Assembly: GCA_002314455.1 (NCBI GenBank)
Contig: DCFZ01000046.1
Coordinates: 1 to 6,177, forward strand
From: Lentisphaeria bacterium UBA1791
Lineage (GTDB): Bacteria > Verrucomicrobiota > Lentisphaeria > Victivallales > Victivallaceae
Length of the DNA stretch: 6,177 nucleotides
Direction of reading: 5' to 3'
A program made the position numbers and the translations under genes. The notes beneath the pieces are model-generated. The model had not been told where the DNA came from and searched no databases. It was given only the letters and a program-made list of their open reading frames with translations. Each line of letters begins with the position of its first letter. Position 1 is the stretch's first letter. Positions 1 to 6,139 of this stretch are shown piece after piece.

Positions 1-73
1 CCCGCCCCGACTGCTTGAGGGGAGTAACAGGGGGGAAATATACCAACGCCAATTCGCTCATAATGCGAGCTGT

Positions 74-112
74 TCGCGGCGTCGCCGCGAGACCACCATT
101 TGCGTATGCTCC
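74..112. repeat. Dispersed hairpin repeat, copy A
   Basis: A perfect 7-bp stem with a 3-base loop (TCGCGGC, GTC, GCCGCGA at 74-90) is followed by a conserved tail, GAGACcACCATTTGcgTATGC. The same stem-plus-tail layout recurs at about 6140-6177 in the same orientation and, in a more divergent form, at 171-205. No T-run follows the stem, so it does not look like an intrinsic terminator. I read it as a dispersed intergenic repeat of unknown function; the homology between copies is seen directly. Confidence 0.6.
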
Positions 113-123
113 CCGTTGGTTTA

Positions 124-159
124 GTCCGACAAGTCTGACAAGTCCGACAAGTCCGACAA
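124..159. repeat. Four-unit 9-bp tandem repeat (GTCCGACAA)
   Basis: Four adjacent 9-base units start at 124, 133, 142 and 151. Units 1, 3 and 4 are GTCCGACAA and unit 2 is GTCTGACAA. Each unit contains a small inverted repeat, GTC-N-GAC. The array lies between two copies of the hairpin repeat and upstream of a strong promoter. It has no spacers, so it is not a CRISPR array. It could be a microsatellite-like expansion or a cluster of binding sites; nothing here decides between these. Confidence 0.85.
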
Positions 160-160
160 A

Positions 161-205
161 GACGCCCATTTCGCGGCGACGTCGCGAGCCCCCCTTTTGT
201 CATCA
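161..205. repeat. Dispersed hairpin repeat, copy B (divergent)
   Basis: Positions 161-171 (GACGCCCATTT) resemble the tail of the other copies. They run straight into a stem TCGCGGC, loop GAC, GTCGCGA at 171-187 (one G-T pair), then a second, C-rich tail ending CTTTTGTCAT. The piece looks like a mosaic of tail, hairpin and tail. The stem keeps the 17-base length of copy A, and two base changes alter its pairing without opening it. Confidence 0.45.
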
Positions 206-226
206 GCATTATTTTCTCCTTTTTGC

Positions 227-255
227 TTGACAGAGGATTTCTTGTATGCTATAAT
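227..255 (+). promoter_or_regulatory. Perfect-consensus sigma70-type promoter for the GH20-like gene
   Basis: The -35 box TTGACA (227-232) and -10 box TATAAT (250-255) both match the consensus fully and are separated by exactly 17 bases. The -10 is preceded by TGC (247-249), an extended -10 element. The likely transcription start is the A near 262, giving a leader of about 35 bases before the ATG at 297. A perfect promoter of this kind suggests strong expression unless a repressor acts on it; no clear operator is seen apart from the repeats just upstream. Confidence 0.85.
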
Positions 256-296
256 ATATAAATCTTTTTGTGACTATATTAAAGCGGGGTGTACGT

Positions 297-1788
297 ATGA
301 AAACTTGCTGGGCGATGGTGTTATGGGGCGCGATGATGATGGCGACGGCGGCGGATTACCGTGACATTGAGACGCGGGTGATGCCGGTGCCGCAAAAGAT
401 CGAGGTGCTTTCCGATGAGACGACTCCGCTGAAAGCGGGGACGATTTTCAAGGTCGTTTCGCCGTTGAAAGCCGACGAGGTGACGGCGCTCGTTACCGAA
501 GCGGTGAACCGCTATTGGCATTTCACCCCCTGACGTTATTTGTGTTTCGGGCGGCGAGAAGGTCGTGGAGGAGGGGTATTTGCTCGATACGACCACTCCG
601 GAGATCGTCATCACGGCGTCGTCGCTTGCCGGCGTGCGTTATGCGCTTTGCTCGATGCGTCAGCTTGCCGAATCGGAGCGCGGCGTGGCGCGCGCGACTT
701 CTTTTGTGATCCCGCAGGTCAGGATGGATGATTTCCCGCAACTCAGGTTCCGCGGACTTCATTATTGCGACAAGCTCGAGCCGTGGCGGATCGAGCGTGC
801 GATCCGGCTCGCCGCTTATTTCAAGTTCAACTACTTTGTTCTGGAATGCCCGATGGAACTGAAAAAGCATCCGGAATACGTCAAAAAAAGCGCGTTGAGT
901 CAGGAGCAAGTGCGCCGTTTCGTGCAACTCGGCAAGGAGCTCGGCATCACGTTGATCCCGTGTGTTTCGATCTTCGGGCATCAGAGCAGTATTGTCAGCG
1001 GCGGGCAGATTTTGCTCGATCAGGATCCCGCGTATGCTTCGCTTTTGGAACCGACGGGAAGCAGTTGGTGCATTTCCAATCCGGCGGCGGTCGAGTATGT
1101 TGAGGATATTGTTTCGGAATATCTTGACGTTTATGACAATCCCCCCTATTTTCACGCGACGTGCGATGAGGCGTACAACGCGGGAAGTTGTTCCCTCTGC
1201 CGCAAAGGGGGCGAATACTGGAAAAAAGTCGCAAATCACATCAATCACTTCCGCGATTTCTGCGCCGCGCGCAATTGCCGGATGATGATCTGGCACGATA
1301 TGCTCGTTTTGAAGGATGCTCCCGCGTGGAAAGGGTCGACCTCCAACGGCAACAAGGACGCCGGCAAACTGCGCGGCGCCATCAACCGCGACGTCATTAT
1401 CTGTTATTGGGAATACCGCTTCGCCGACCATCATTACCGCGCGCCCAAAGACGGCGTGATGGGCTTTCCGCTTTTCGATCTTTTCAGAAAAGAGGGGTTT
1501 GACGTCTTGAACTCCGGCTGGTTTTACGACACGACGCCCGCGCTCGGCGAAAAGGCGTTCAAAAACGGCGGGCTCGGCATTTTGCAGACGACGTGGCATG
1601 AACTCAACAATTCCGGCAGTTATCACACGATTTACGCGGGCGGCAGTACGTCCGGCTGGAATCCGCTGGCGCGCTGTCCCACGGTGAGCGACGGCCCGAT
1701 TTTTACGGTCGACATCCTCAACCGCTACGTCCGCGACGTCAACTACGACATGGGCATCAGGGATCCGGCGAAAACCGGGACGAAGTAA
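297..1788 (+). CDS. Secreted GH20-like glycosidase (beta-N-acetylhexosaminidase family), reading frame interrupted
   Basis: This is probably an exported hydrolase of the GH20 hexosaminidase family, acting on N-acetylhexosamine-type glycans; the substrate is not proven. The ATG at 297 gives a signal peptide (residues 1-18 or 19: MK, hydrophobic stretch, then ATA-A). A typical GH20 N-terminal small domain follows (RVMPVPQKIEV near 27-37), then a TIM-barrel region. Family-like motifs are IPCVSIFGHQ, the putative catalytic Asp-Glu pair in FHATCDEAY (D290-E291, codons at 1165-1170) and MMIWHDML. A CSLC motif follows the catalytic pair. Frame 1 stops at TGA 531-533. The second frame is open from before that point to TAA at 1788, with its first start-like codon a GTG at 565. 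Skipping one base at the C-run joins the halves into 496 residues with no missing sequence (WHFTP then DVICVSGGE). The GTG at 270 is less likely as start because it would leave only about 8 bases of leader and no Shine-Dalgarno sequence. GGGG at 286-289 could serve the ATG. The family call is fairly firm; whether the gene is functional is open. Confidence 0.8.
526..534 (+). other. Frame disruption at a C5 run (CCC-TGA-C)
   Basis: In the incoming frame the codons are ACC CCC TGA, with a run of five C at 526-530. Removing one C, or a +1 slip of the ribosome on CCC, gives CCT GAC and continues without loss into the 418-residue downstream frame. The TGA-C context matches the weak stop context of the prfB (RF2) +1 site CUU-UGA-C. 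The internal Shine-Dalgarno-like stimulator of prfB is absent here. A sequencing or assembly indel in the homopolymer, or a recent real mutation, are therefore the simpler explanations. Confidence 0.85.
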
Positions 1789-1818
1789 TAAAGTTTTAAG
1801 ATATAACTTTGTGACTTA

Positions 1819-1847
1819 TTGCACCTTTTCGGCAATGATGCTATATT
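1819..1847 (+). promoter_or_regulatory. Extended -10 promoter immediately upstream of truB
   Basis: A -10 box TATATT (1842-1847) is preceded by TGC (1839-1841), and 17 bases upstream lies TTGCAC (1819-1824), a weak -35 (first three bases match). The stretch ATGCTATA(T)TATAT matches the GH20 promoter core at 13 of 14 positions. The predicted start is at 1854 or 1855, that is, at the truB ATG. The promoter lies entirely in the 66-base gap after the GH20-like gene and probably serves the truB-iorB group. Confidence 0.65.
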
Positions 1848-1854
1848 ATATTTT

Positions 1855-2598
1855 ATGCGATATAATCCGAAAAAACATCATTTGCCGATCTTTGAGGCGT
1901 CGGGCATTCTGGTGGTGGACAAACCTGCCACCTGGACGAGTTTCGACGTCGTCAATTTCGTGCGCAGTCGGTTCAACATTCCCAAAGTCGGTCATTGCGG
2001 TACGCTCGATCCGGCGGCGACGGGATTGCTGGTTCTTGTCTTGAATCAATTCACCGCCTACAGCAACAGGTTGAGCGGCGACGACAAGTGTTATCAGGCG
2101 ACGCTCAAGCTCGGGCTCGAGACCGACAGCTACGATCTCGACGGCGAAATCGTCGCCGAAAAGGACATTTCCGCGATCACCGAAAAAATGGCGCGCGAAG
2201 CATTGGCAGGTTTCGTCGGCGAGCAGATGCAGTTGCCCCCGATGGTTTCTGCCGTCAAGGTCGGCGGCAAAAAACTCTACGAACTTGCCCGCAAGGGCGT
2301 TGAGGTCGAGCGCGAACCGCGCCCCATCGTCATTTCGGAAATCAAAATCACGCGCGTCGCCTTGCCCGAAATCGACTTTGAAATGAGTTGTTCCAAGGGA
2401 ACTTATGTGCGGACGCTCTGCCACGACGTCGGGGCGAAACTCGGGTGCGGCGGCGTGCTCGCCGCGCTGCGCCGGTTGCGGAGCGGGCGTTTCTCGCTGG
2501 ATCGCGCCTTGACGCTCGACGCGCTCAAAAATATGGATCAGGCACAGCTGGCAGACCACGTCAACGCGTTGCTGGTCGAATTTTCAAAAGGGTTGTAA
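1855..2598 (+). CDS. truB: tRNA pseudouridine(55) synthase TruB
   Basis: This cytoplasmic enzyme converts uridine 55 in the T-loop of tRNAs to pseudouridine. Family motifs are clear: GILVVDKPATWTS near residues 17-29, VGHCGTLDPAATGLLVL with the catalytic aspartate D52, PPMVSAVKVGGKKLYELARKG around 130, and SKGTYVRTLCHDVG followed by LRRLRSGRFSL toward the C-terminus. The length is 247 residues, against 314 for E. coli TruB. The catalytic domain is complete but the C-terminal PUA-like domain seems absent or reduced. I chose the ATG at 1855 because it sits one residue-block upstream of the conserved N-terminus and coincides with the predicted transcription start. No Shine-Dalgarno sequence precedes it, so translation is probably leaderless. 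An in-frame TTG at 1819 would lie inside the -35 box. The gene is followed after 3 bases by the next reading frame. Its usual neighbours (rbfA, ribF, infB, rpsO) are not in the window. Confidence 0.95.
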   Translation: MRYNPKKHHLPIFEASGILVVDKPATWTSFDVVNFVRSRFNIPKVGHCGTLDPAATGLLVLVLNQFTAYSNRLSGDDKCYQATLKLGLETDSYDLDGEIVAEKDISAITEKMAREALAGFVGEQMQLPPMVSAVKVGGKKLYELARKGVEVEREPRPIVISEIKITRVALPEIDFEMSCSKGTYVRTLCHDVGAKLGCGGVLAALRRLRSGRFSLDRALTLDALKNMDQAQLADHVNALLVEFSKGL

Positions 2599-2601
2599 GT
2601 T

Positions 2602-4044
2602 ATGGCGAAACGCGAAGAGATCACCATCAACGATATCGAAAACGCCGTTCAGCTTTGCGGCGCGACGTTCACCGTGGCGGAAGTCGCCAAAAAAAGCGGC
2701 AACGTCTCGGCGGCGACGCGCGACCGCATTTACCGCATTCTCGACGGCGACGACCGTTTCTTTTCGGAAAAAGATACGTTTGTGCGCCGCAAGGATTTTT
2801 TTGTCGGCAGGCGTTTCCTCGTCACGCCCGACGAGTGGGAAATCGCCGAGGGAATCCTGATCCCCGGGCACCGTTTCGCCCCGTTTGTTTCAACGGAAGT
2901 CTTTCCCTCGGAAGCGGAACTTCGCCTCGACGGCAAAATGATTGCCAAAAAGTCGATCACGGCGCCGCTCGGCAAGATTTTTCACTATCATCTGTTGCTC
3001 GGTTCGGAGCAACTTTTTGATTTTCTCATCGCCGAATCCGGGGCGAATGCGCATTTGCGGGTTTCCCGTTCGGGCAGTGAGGCGGTGACGCTCGACGTCT
3101 TTGAGCTGGCAACGTTTTACCGCGAGCATGATTTCACGCTCGGCGACGCGCTGGAATTTGAGATCGTCGATTTCGATTGCGGCATTTTCAACGTGCGTTT
3201 TGTTTCCGGCGCCAAGCGCAAAAATCAACTGCGCGAAAAAGCGGTCGCGGCGCTCGACGCGGCAATCGTCAGGGTTTTTGACCGGTTTGAGGATTATCTC
3301 GACGTCCCCGAGCAGTTGGCGTGGGGCATCTTTTATGCCGGCAAGGATTTCGCCGATGCCGCGGCGTCGCTCGACGAATATGTGCGCGATTCGCAGGGGC
3401 TTGCAATCCACACCGACGGCGGTCACGCCGTGCTCGTACCGATCTCGCGGATGCAGGAGGAAAACACCGACGAGGAAACCTCCGTCCCCGATTTCGTTTC
3501 GCTTTCCGGCGGCGAGACCGCGTCGCTTGCAGCGATCCTGAAGTCGATCGGTTCGACCTTTACCCCGGTTGAGATCGAAGCTTTCATCCTCGATGCCTGT
3601 TTCGGTCGCGCGGCGGATTTTGAAGTTTTCTTTCAGCACTTTTTCGGCGACGCTCCGTTTGCCGACGACGCGCAAAAGGAAATTTTCAAGACGATGCTCG
3701 AGGAGCATTTCGAGGAACACCTGGAATCTTACAACCGCGCCGACGACGAAGCCAAGGCGCCGGTGCGCCGCGACATTCTCGACGCCGTCGAAGAGCGGCA
3801 ATCCTTTTTTGACTTTCTCGCCGAATCGGGCAAGGATCCCTCGGCGATCGAGAAAAAACATCTCAACGAGTGCGCGCAGATATCGCACCGCTTCGCCGAG
3901 ACGCTGAAAATGCTCGACGATCCCGGTTACACCCCCGCGGAAGCGGAACTGAATGAGCTTGCCAACGCCGTCGCGTTGGAACTGGAACATTTTGACGTGA
4001 TTATGGATCAACTGAACGATCAGATCGAAAGGAATAAGGAATGA
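2602..4044 (+). CDS. Unrecognised 480-residue acidic protein with possible N-terminal winged-helix domain
   Basis: I do not recognise this protein. It starts 3 bases after truB, with AAGG at 2588-2591 as a probable Shine-Dalgarno sequence, and its TGA overlaps the iorA ATG (ATGA at 4041-4044), so translation is likely coupled. No signal peptide or membrane segment is visible, so it should be cytoplasmic. Residues about 7-65 (FTVAEVAKKSGN, then RDRIYRILDGDDRFF and a basic strand) look like a small helix-turn-helix or winged-helix fold of the HARE-HTH/RpoE-delta style. Residues about 66-205 look rich in beta strands, with FTLGDALEFEIVDFDCGIFNV reminiscent of a small barrel (given in two parts: FTLGDALEFEIV and DFDCGIFNV). 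Residues 205-480 are mainly helical and very acidic (EENTDEE near 286-292, then EEHFEEHLE near 367-375). Base and codon use match the neighbours. The gene is surely real; the domain reading is inference. Confidence 0.85.
   Translation: MAKREEITINDIENAVQLCGATFTVAEVAKKSGNVSAATRDRIYRILDGDDRFFSEKDTFVRRKDFFVGRRFLVTPDEWEIAEGILIPGHRFAPFVSTEVFPSEAELRLDGKMIAKKSITAPLGKIFHYHLLLGSEQLFDFLIAESGANAHLRVSRSGSEAVTLDVFELATFYREHDFTLGDALEFEIVDFDCGIFNVRFVSGAKRKNQLREKAVAALDAAIVRVFDRFEDYLDVPEQLAWGIFYAGKDFADAAASLDEYVRDSQGLAIHTDGGHAVLVPISRMQEENTDEETSVPDFVSLSGGETASLAAILKSIGSTFTPVEIEAFILDACFGRAADFEVFFQHFFGDAPFADDAQKEIFKTMLEEHFEEHLESYNRADDEAKAPVRRDILDAVEERQSFFDFLAESGKDPSAIEKKHLNECAQISHRFAETLKMLDDPGYTPAEAELNELANAVALELEHFDVIMDQLNDQIERNKE
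4028..4040 (+). promoter_or_regulatory. Ribosome binding site for iorA inside the upstream gene
   Basis: AAAGGA at 4028-4033 lies 7 bases before the iorA ATG at 4041, within the last codons of the preceding gene. It supports this start and, with the ATGA stop-start overlap, suggests translational coupling. Confidence 0.7.
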
Positions 4045-5621
4045 AAAAACAACTTTTGAGCGGCAACGAAGCCGTCGCTCTCGCCGCCTTTGACTGCGGC
4101 GTCAATCTGGGGTGCGGCTACCCCGGCACGCCGTCGTCGGAGATCCTCGACGAATTTTCCAAGCTCGGCGGTTGCGCCGAGTGGGAACCCAACGAAAAGT
4201 GCGCCCTCGAAACGGCGATCGGCGCCGCGCTTGCGGGCGGTCGCGCCCTCGTCACGATGAAGCACGTCGGTCTCAACGTCGCCGCCGATCCGTTTTTTAC
4301 GATCGCCTACAGCGGTACGCCGGGTGGGCTTGTCGTCATCAGCGCCGATGATCCCGGTATGGCGTCGAGTCAGAATGAACAGGACAACCGCCGCTATGCA
4401 ATTGCCGCCGGCGTGCCGATGTTTGAACCCGCCGATTCGCAGGAGTGCTACGATTTCCTCTGCGCCGCCTTTGAGCTTGCCGACAAGTTCCGCAGTCCCG
4501 TCCTTTTCCGGATGACGACGCGCGTCTGTCACAGCAAGTGCATCGTCGAACGCCGCAAGGCGGCGCCCGACGCCAAGCGCACCGGCAATTTTGTCATCGA
4601 CCCCAAGAGCAACGTGATGGTGCCCGCCTTTGCGCGGCTCGCCCACCGCCGTTTGCGCGCCGACCTCGCCGAAATGCGCGCCATCAACGAGCAAAATCAA
4701 TACAACAAGATTATCCTGAATTCCCCCAAGCTCGGCATCATCACCAGCGGCATCGCCTATCAGCACGCCCGCGAAGCCGCGCCGGAAGCGTCGATCCTGA
4801 AGATCGGCTTCACACACCCGCTCCCGGAAAAGACGATCCGCGATTTCGCGCAGAAAGTCGAGCGTCTCGTCGTCGTCGAAGAGGGCGACCCCTGCCTCGC
4901 CGATTTCGTGCGTTCGCTGGGGATTGCGATTGACGCCGCCGAGGAGGAATTCCGCTTCGGCGAACTCAACGTCGACCGCGTCCGCAAGCTTTTGGCGCAC
5001 GATACGACGCCGGCGGCCGCGCCCGCCGTCGCGCCGCATCCGCCGCAACTTTGCCCCGGGTGTCCTCACCGCAAGACCTTTGAAACGTTGCGCGACCTCG
5101 GTTGCATCGTTTCCGGCGACATCGGCTGTTACACGCTCGGCGTGATGCCGCCTTTCAACGCGATCCACAGCTGCGTCTGCATGGGCGCGAGCGTCACCGT
5201 CGGCCTCGGCTTGCGCAAGATGCTCCCCGAAAAGGAGGCGCGTCGCGTCGTTTCCGTCATCGGCGACAGCACCTTCTTTCACACCGGCGTCAACGGCGTC
5301 GTCGAAATGGTCTACAACGCGCCCGAAACAGGGCATTTGCTGATCATCCTCGACAACCGCACGACTGCGATGACCGGCATGCAGGAAAATCCCGGCACCG
5401 GCAAAAAGCTCAACCACGTCGATCCCGCCAAACGGCTGATGCCCGAAGAGATCGTCCGCGGCATCGGCGTCGATTTCGTCGCCGTCGTCGATTCGACCGC
5501 CGAGCAGGAAAAGTTCAAGTCGCTCGTCGAGGAGTGCCTCGCCGCGACCCGTACCAGTGTCATCGTCGTGCGCCGGCCTTGCGTCATCGCCGCCGTGCGC
5601 AGCAAAAAAATGGGTAATTAG
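4041..5621 (+). CDS. iorA: Indolepyruvate:ferredoxin oxidoreductase, alpha subunit, without C-terminal ferredoxin domain
   Basis: With IorB this subunit oxidatively decarboxylates indolepyruvate and other aryl pyruvates with CoA, giving the aryl-acetyl-CoA, CO2 and reduced ferredoxin, in anaerobic aromatic amino acid breakdown. The N-terminal part (about 1-170) is the pyrimidine-binding oxidoreductase domain with GCGYPGTPSSEI (24-35). A transketolase C-like domain follows to about 315, then an Ala/Pro linker (about 323-335). The thiamine-diphosphate domain has LCPGCPHR (C338, C341), GDIGCYTLG (C363), GDSTFFHTG (409-417) and DNRTTAMTG (438-446). C338, C341, C363 and C514 (RRPC) are candidates for holding the cofactor-proximal 4Fe-4S cluster, by analogy with two-subunit 2-oxoacid oxidoreductases. 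Typical IorA is about 580-650 residues and ends with two 4Fe-4S motifs; this one stops at residue 526, right after RRPCVIAAVRSKK. iorB follows cleanly, so no frameshift explains the loss. Another 2-oxoacid substrate remains possible. Confidence 0.92.
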   Translation: MKKQLLSGNEAVALAAFDCGVNLGCGYPGTPSSEILDEFSKLGGCAEWEPNEKCALETAIGAALAGGRALVTMKHVGLNVAADPFFTIAYSGTPGGLVVISADDPGMASSQNEQDNRRYAIAAGVPMFEPADSQECYDFLCAAFELADKFRSPVLFRMTTRVCHSKCIVERRKAAPDAKRTGNFVIDPKSNVMVPAFARLAHRRLRADLAEMRAINEQNQYNKIILNSPKLGIITSGIAYQHAREAAPEASILKIGFTHPLPEKTIRDFAQKVERLVVVEEGDPCLADFVRSLGIAIDAAEEEFRFGELNVDRVRKLLAHDTTPAAAPAVAPHPPQLCPGCPHRKTFETLRDLGCIVSGDIGCYTLGVMPPFNAIHSCVCMGASVTVGLGLRKMLPEKEARRVVSVIGDSTFFHTGVNGVVEMVYNAPETGHLLIILDNRTTAMTGMQENPGTGKKLNHVDPAKRLMPEEIVRGIGVDFVAVVDSTAEQEKFKSLVEECLAATRTSVIVVRRPCVIAAVRSKKMGN

Positions 5622-5627
5622 GGAGGA
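5622..5627 (+). promoter_or_regulatory. Ribosome binding site that sets the iorB start
   Basis: GGAGGA begins directly after the iorA stop codon. It lies 9 bases before the ATG at 5637, but only 3 bases before the in-frame TTG at 5631. The ATG is therefore the start. Confidence 0.85.
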
Positions 5628-5636
5628 AACTTGACT

Positions 5637-6113
5637 ATGGCTTCCCAGAATGTAAAAAATGTCATCGTCGCCGGCCTCGGCGGGCAGGGCGTGTTGAAAG
5701 TGACCGACATCCTCGCCGAAGTGCTTTTCCGCTCCGGTTTCGACGTCAAAAAAAGTGAAGTTCACGGAATGAGCCAGCGCGGCGGTTCCGTGTCGAGTGA
5801 AGTCCGTTTCGGCGACAACGTCGCCAGCCCCATGGTTCCCGACGGTGAATGCGACATTCTCGCCGTCCTCGAGATGGATCAGGTGGAGCTGGTCTTGGGC
5901 AAACTCGCCAAGGGCGGCGTGCTCATCACGCCCGACGACGTTCCCGTCAAGGAACTCAACAATCCCAAGGCGCTCAACGTGTTGATCCTCGGGGCGCTTT
6001 CCAAGCATCTCGACGGCATCAGCGTCGATTTGTGGCACGAAGTGATCTGCGAGAACTTCCCCGAAAAACTGCGCGACGGCAATCTCGCGATGTTTGACCT
6101 CGGCAGAAAGTAA
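5637..6113 (+). CDS. iorB: Indolepyruvate:ferredoxin oxidoreductase, beta subunit (short form)
   Basis: This is the gamma-domain partner of IorA in the cytoplasmic aryl-pyruvate oxidoreductase; the domain is thought to take part in CoA handling and assembly. Family motifs are VAGLGGQGVL (11-20), the hallmark SEVHGMSQRGGSVSSEVRFG (40-59), and a closing block NVLILGALSKHLD with FPEKLRDGNLAMFDLG. At 158 residues it is shorter than the usual 190-200. The shortening is internal: between the strand VLITPDDVPVKE (about 95-106) and NNPKALNV (108-115) the usual extra 25-30 residues are missing, while both ends are intact. It is co-transcribed with iorA (15-base gap). A phenylacetate-CoA ligase-type gene, which often accompanies iorAB, is not present before the window ends. 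Confidence 0.93.
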   Translation: MASQNVKNVIVAGLGGQGVLKVTDILAEVLFRSGFDVKKSEVHGMSQRGGSVSSEVRFGDNVASPMVPDGECDILAVLEMDQVELVLGKLAKGGVLITPDDVPVKELNNPKALNVLILGALSKHLDGISVDLWHEVICENFPEKLRDGNLAMFDLGRK

Positions 6114-6139
6114 GAAAAAAGGGATTTTCCGTTCAAACT

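Noticed and set aside
124..159. CRISPR array
   Set aside because: The units are 9 bases long and directly adjacent, with no spacers and no cas genes nearby.
15..230. 71-codon open frame in the upstream repeat region
   Set aside because: It runs through the hairpin repeats and the 9-bp tandem array, giving low-complexity Ser-Pro-Thr and Arg runs, and ends inside the promoter -35 region.
270..296. GTG at 270 as start of the GH20-like gene
   Set aside because: It would leave about 8 bases of leader and no Shine-Dalgarno sequence, and would put extra residues before a well-formed signal peptide starting at ATG 297.
523..1626. Long minus-strand open frame across the GH20-like gene
   Set aside because: It is codon-aligned with the sense frame and explained by the same codon bias; the sense strand has the signal peptide and catalytic motifs.
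1790..1810. Inverted repeat AAAGTT / AACTTT after the GH20-like gene as a terminator
   Set aside because: The stem has only 6 bp, mostly A-T, with a 9-base loop and no T-run after it; too weak to call.
1846..2559. Minus-strand open frame opposite truB
   Set aside because: It is codon-aligned with truB, which has all family motifs; the reverse translation is compositionally odd and unrecognisable.
2890..4011. Minus-strand open frame opposite the unknown protein
   Set aside because: It is codon-aligned with the sense frame. The sense frame has a ribosome binding site, tight spacing and overlap with neighbours on its strand; the reverse frame has none.
5631..5636. TTG at 5631 as start of iorB
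   Set aside because: It is only 3 bases from the GGAGGA ribosome binding site; the ATG at 5637 has the proper spacing.
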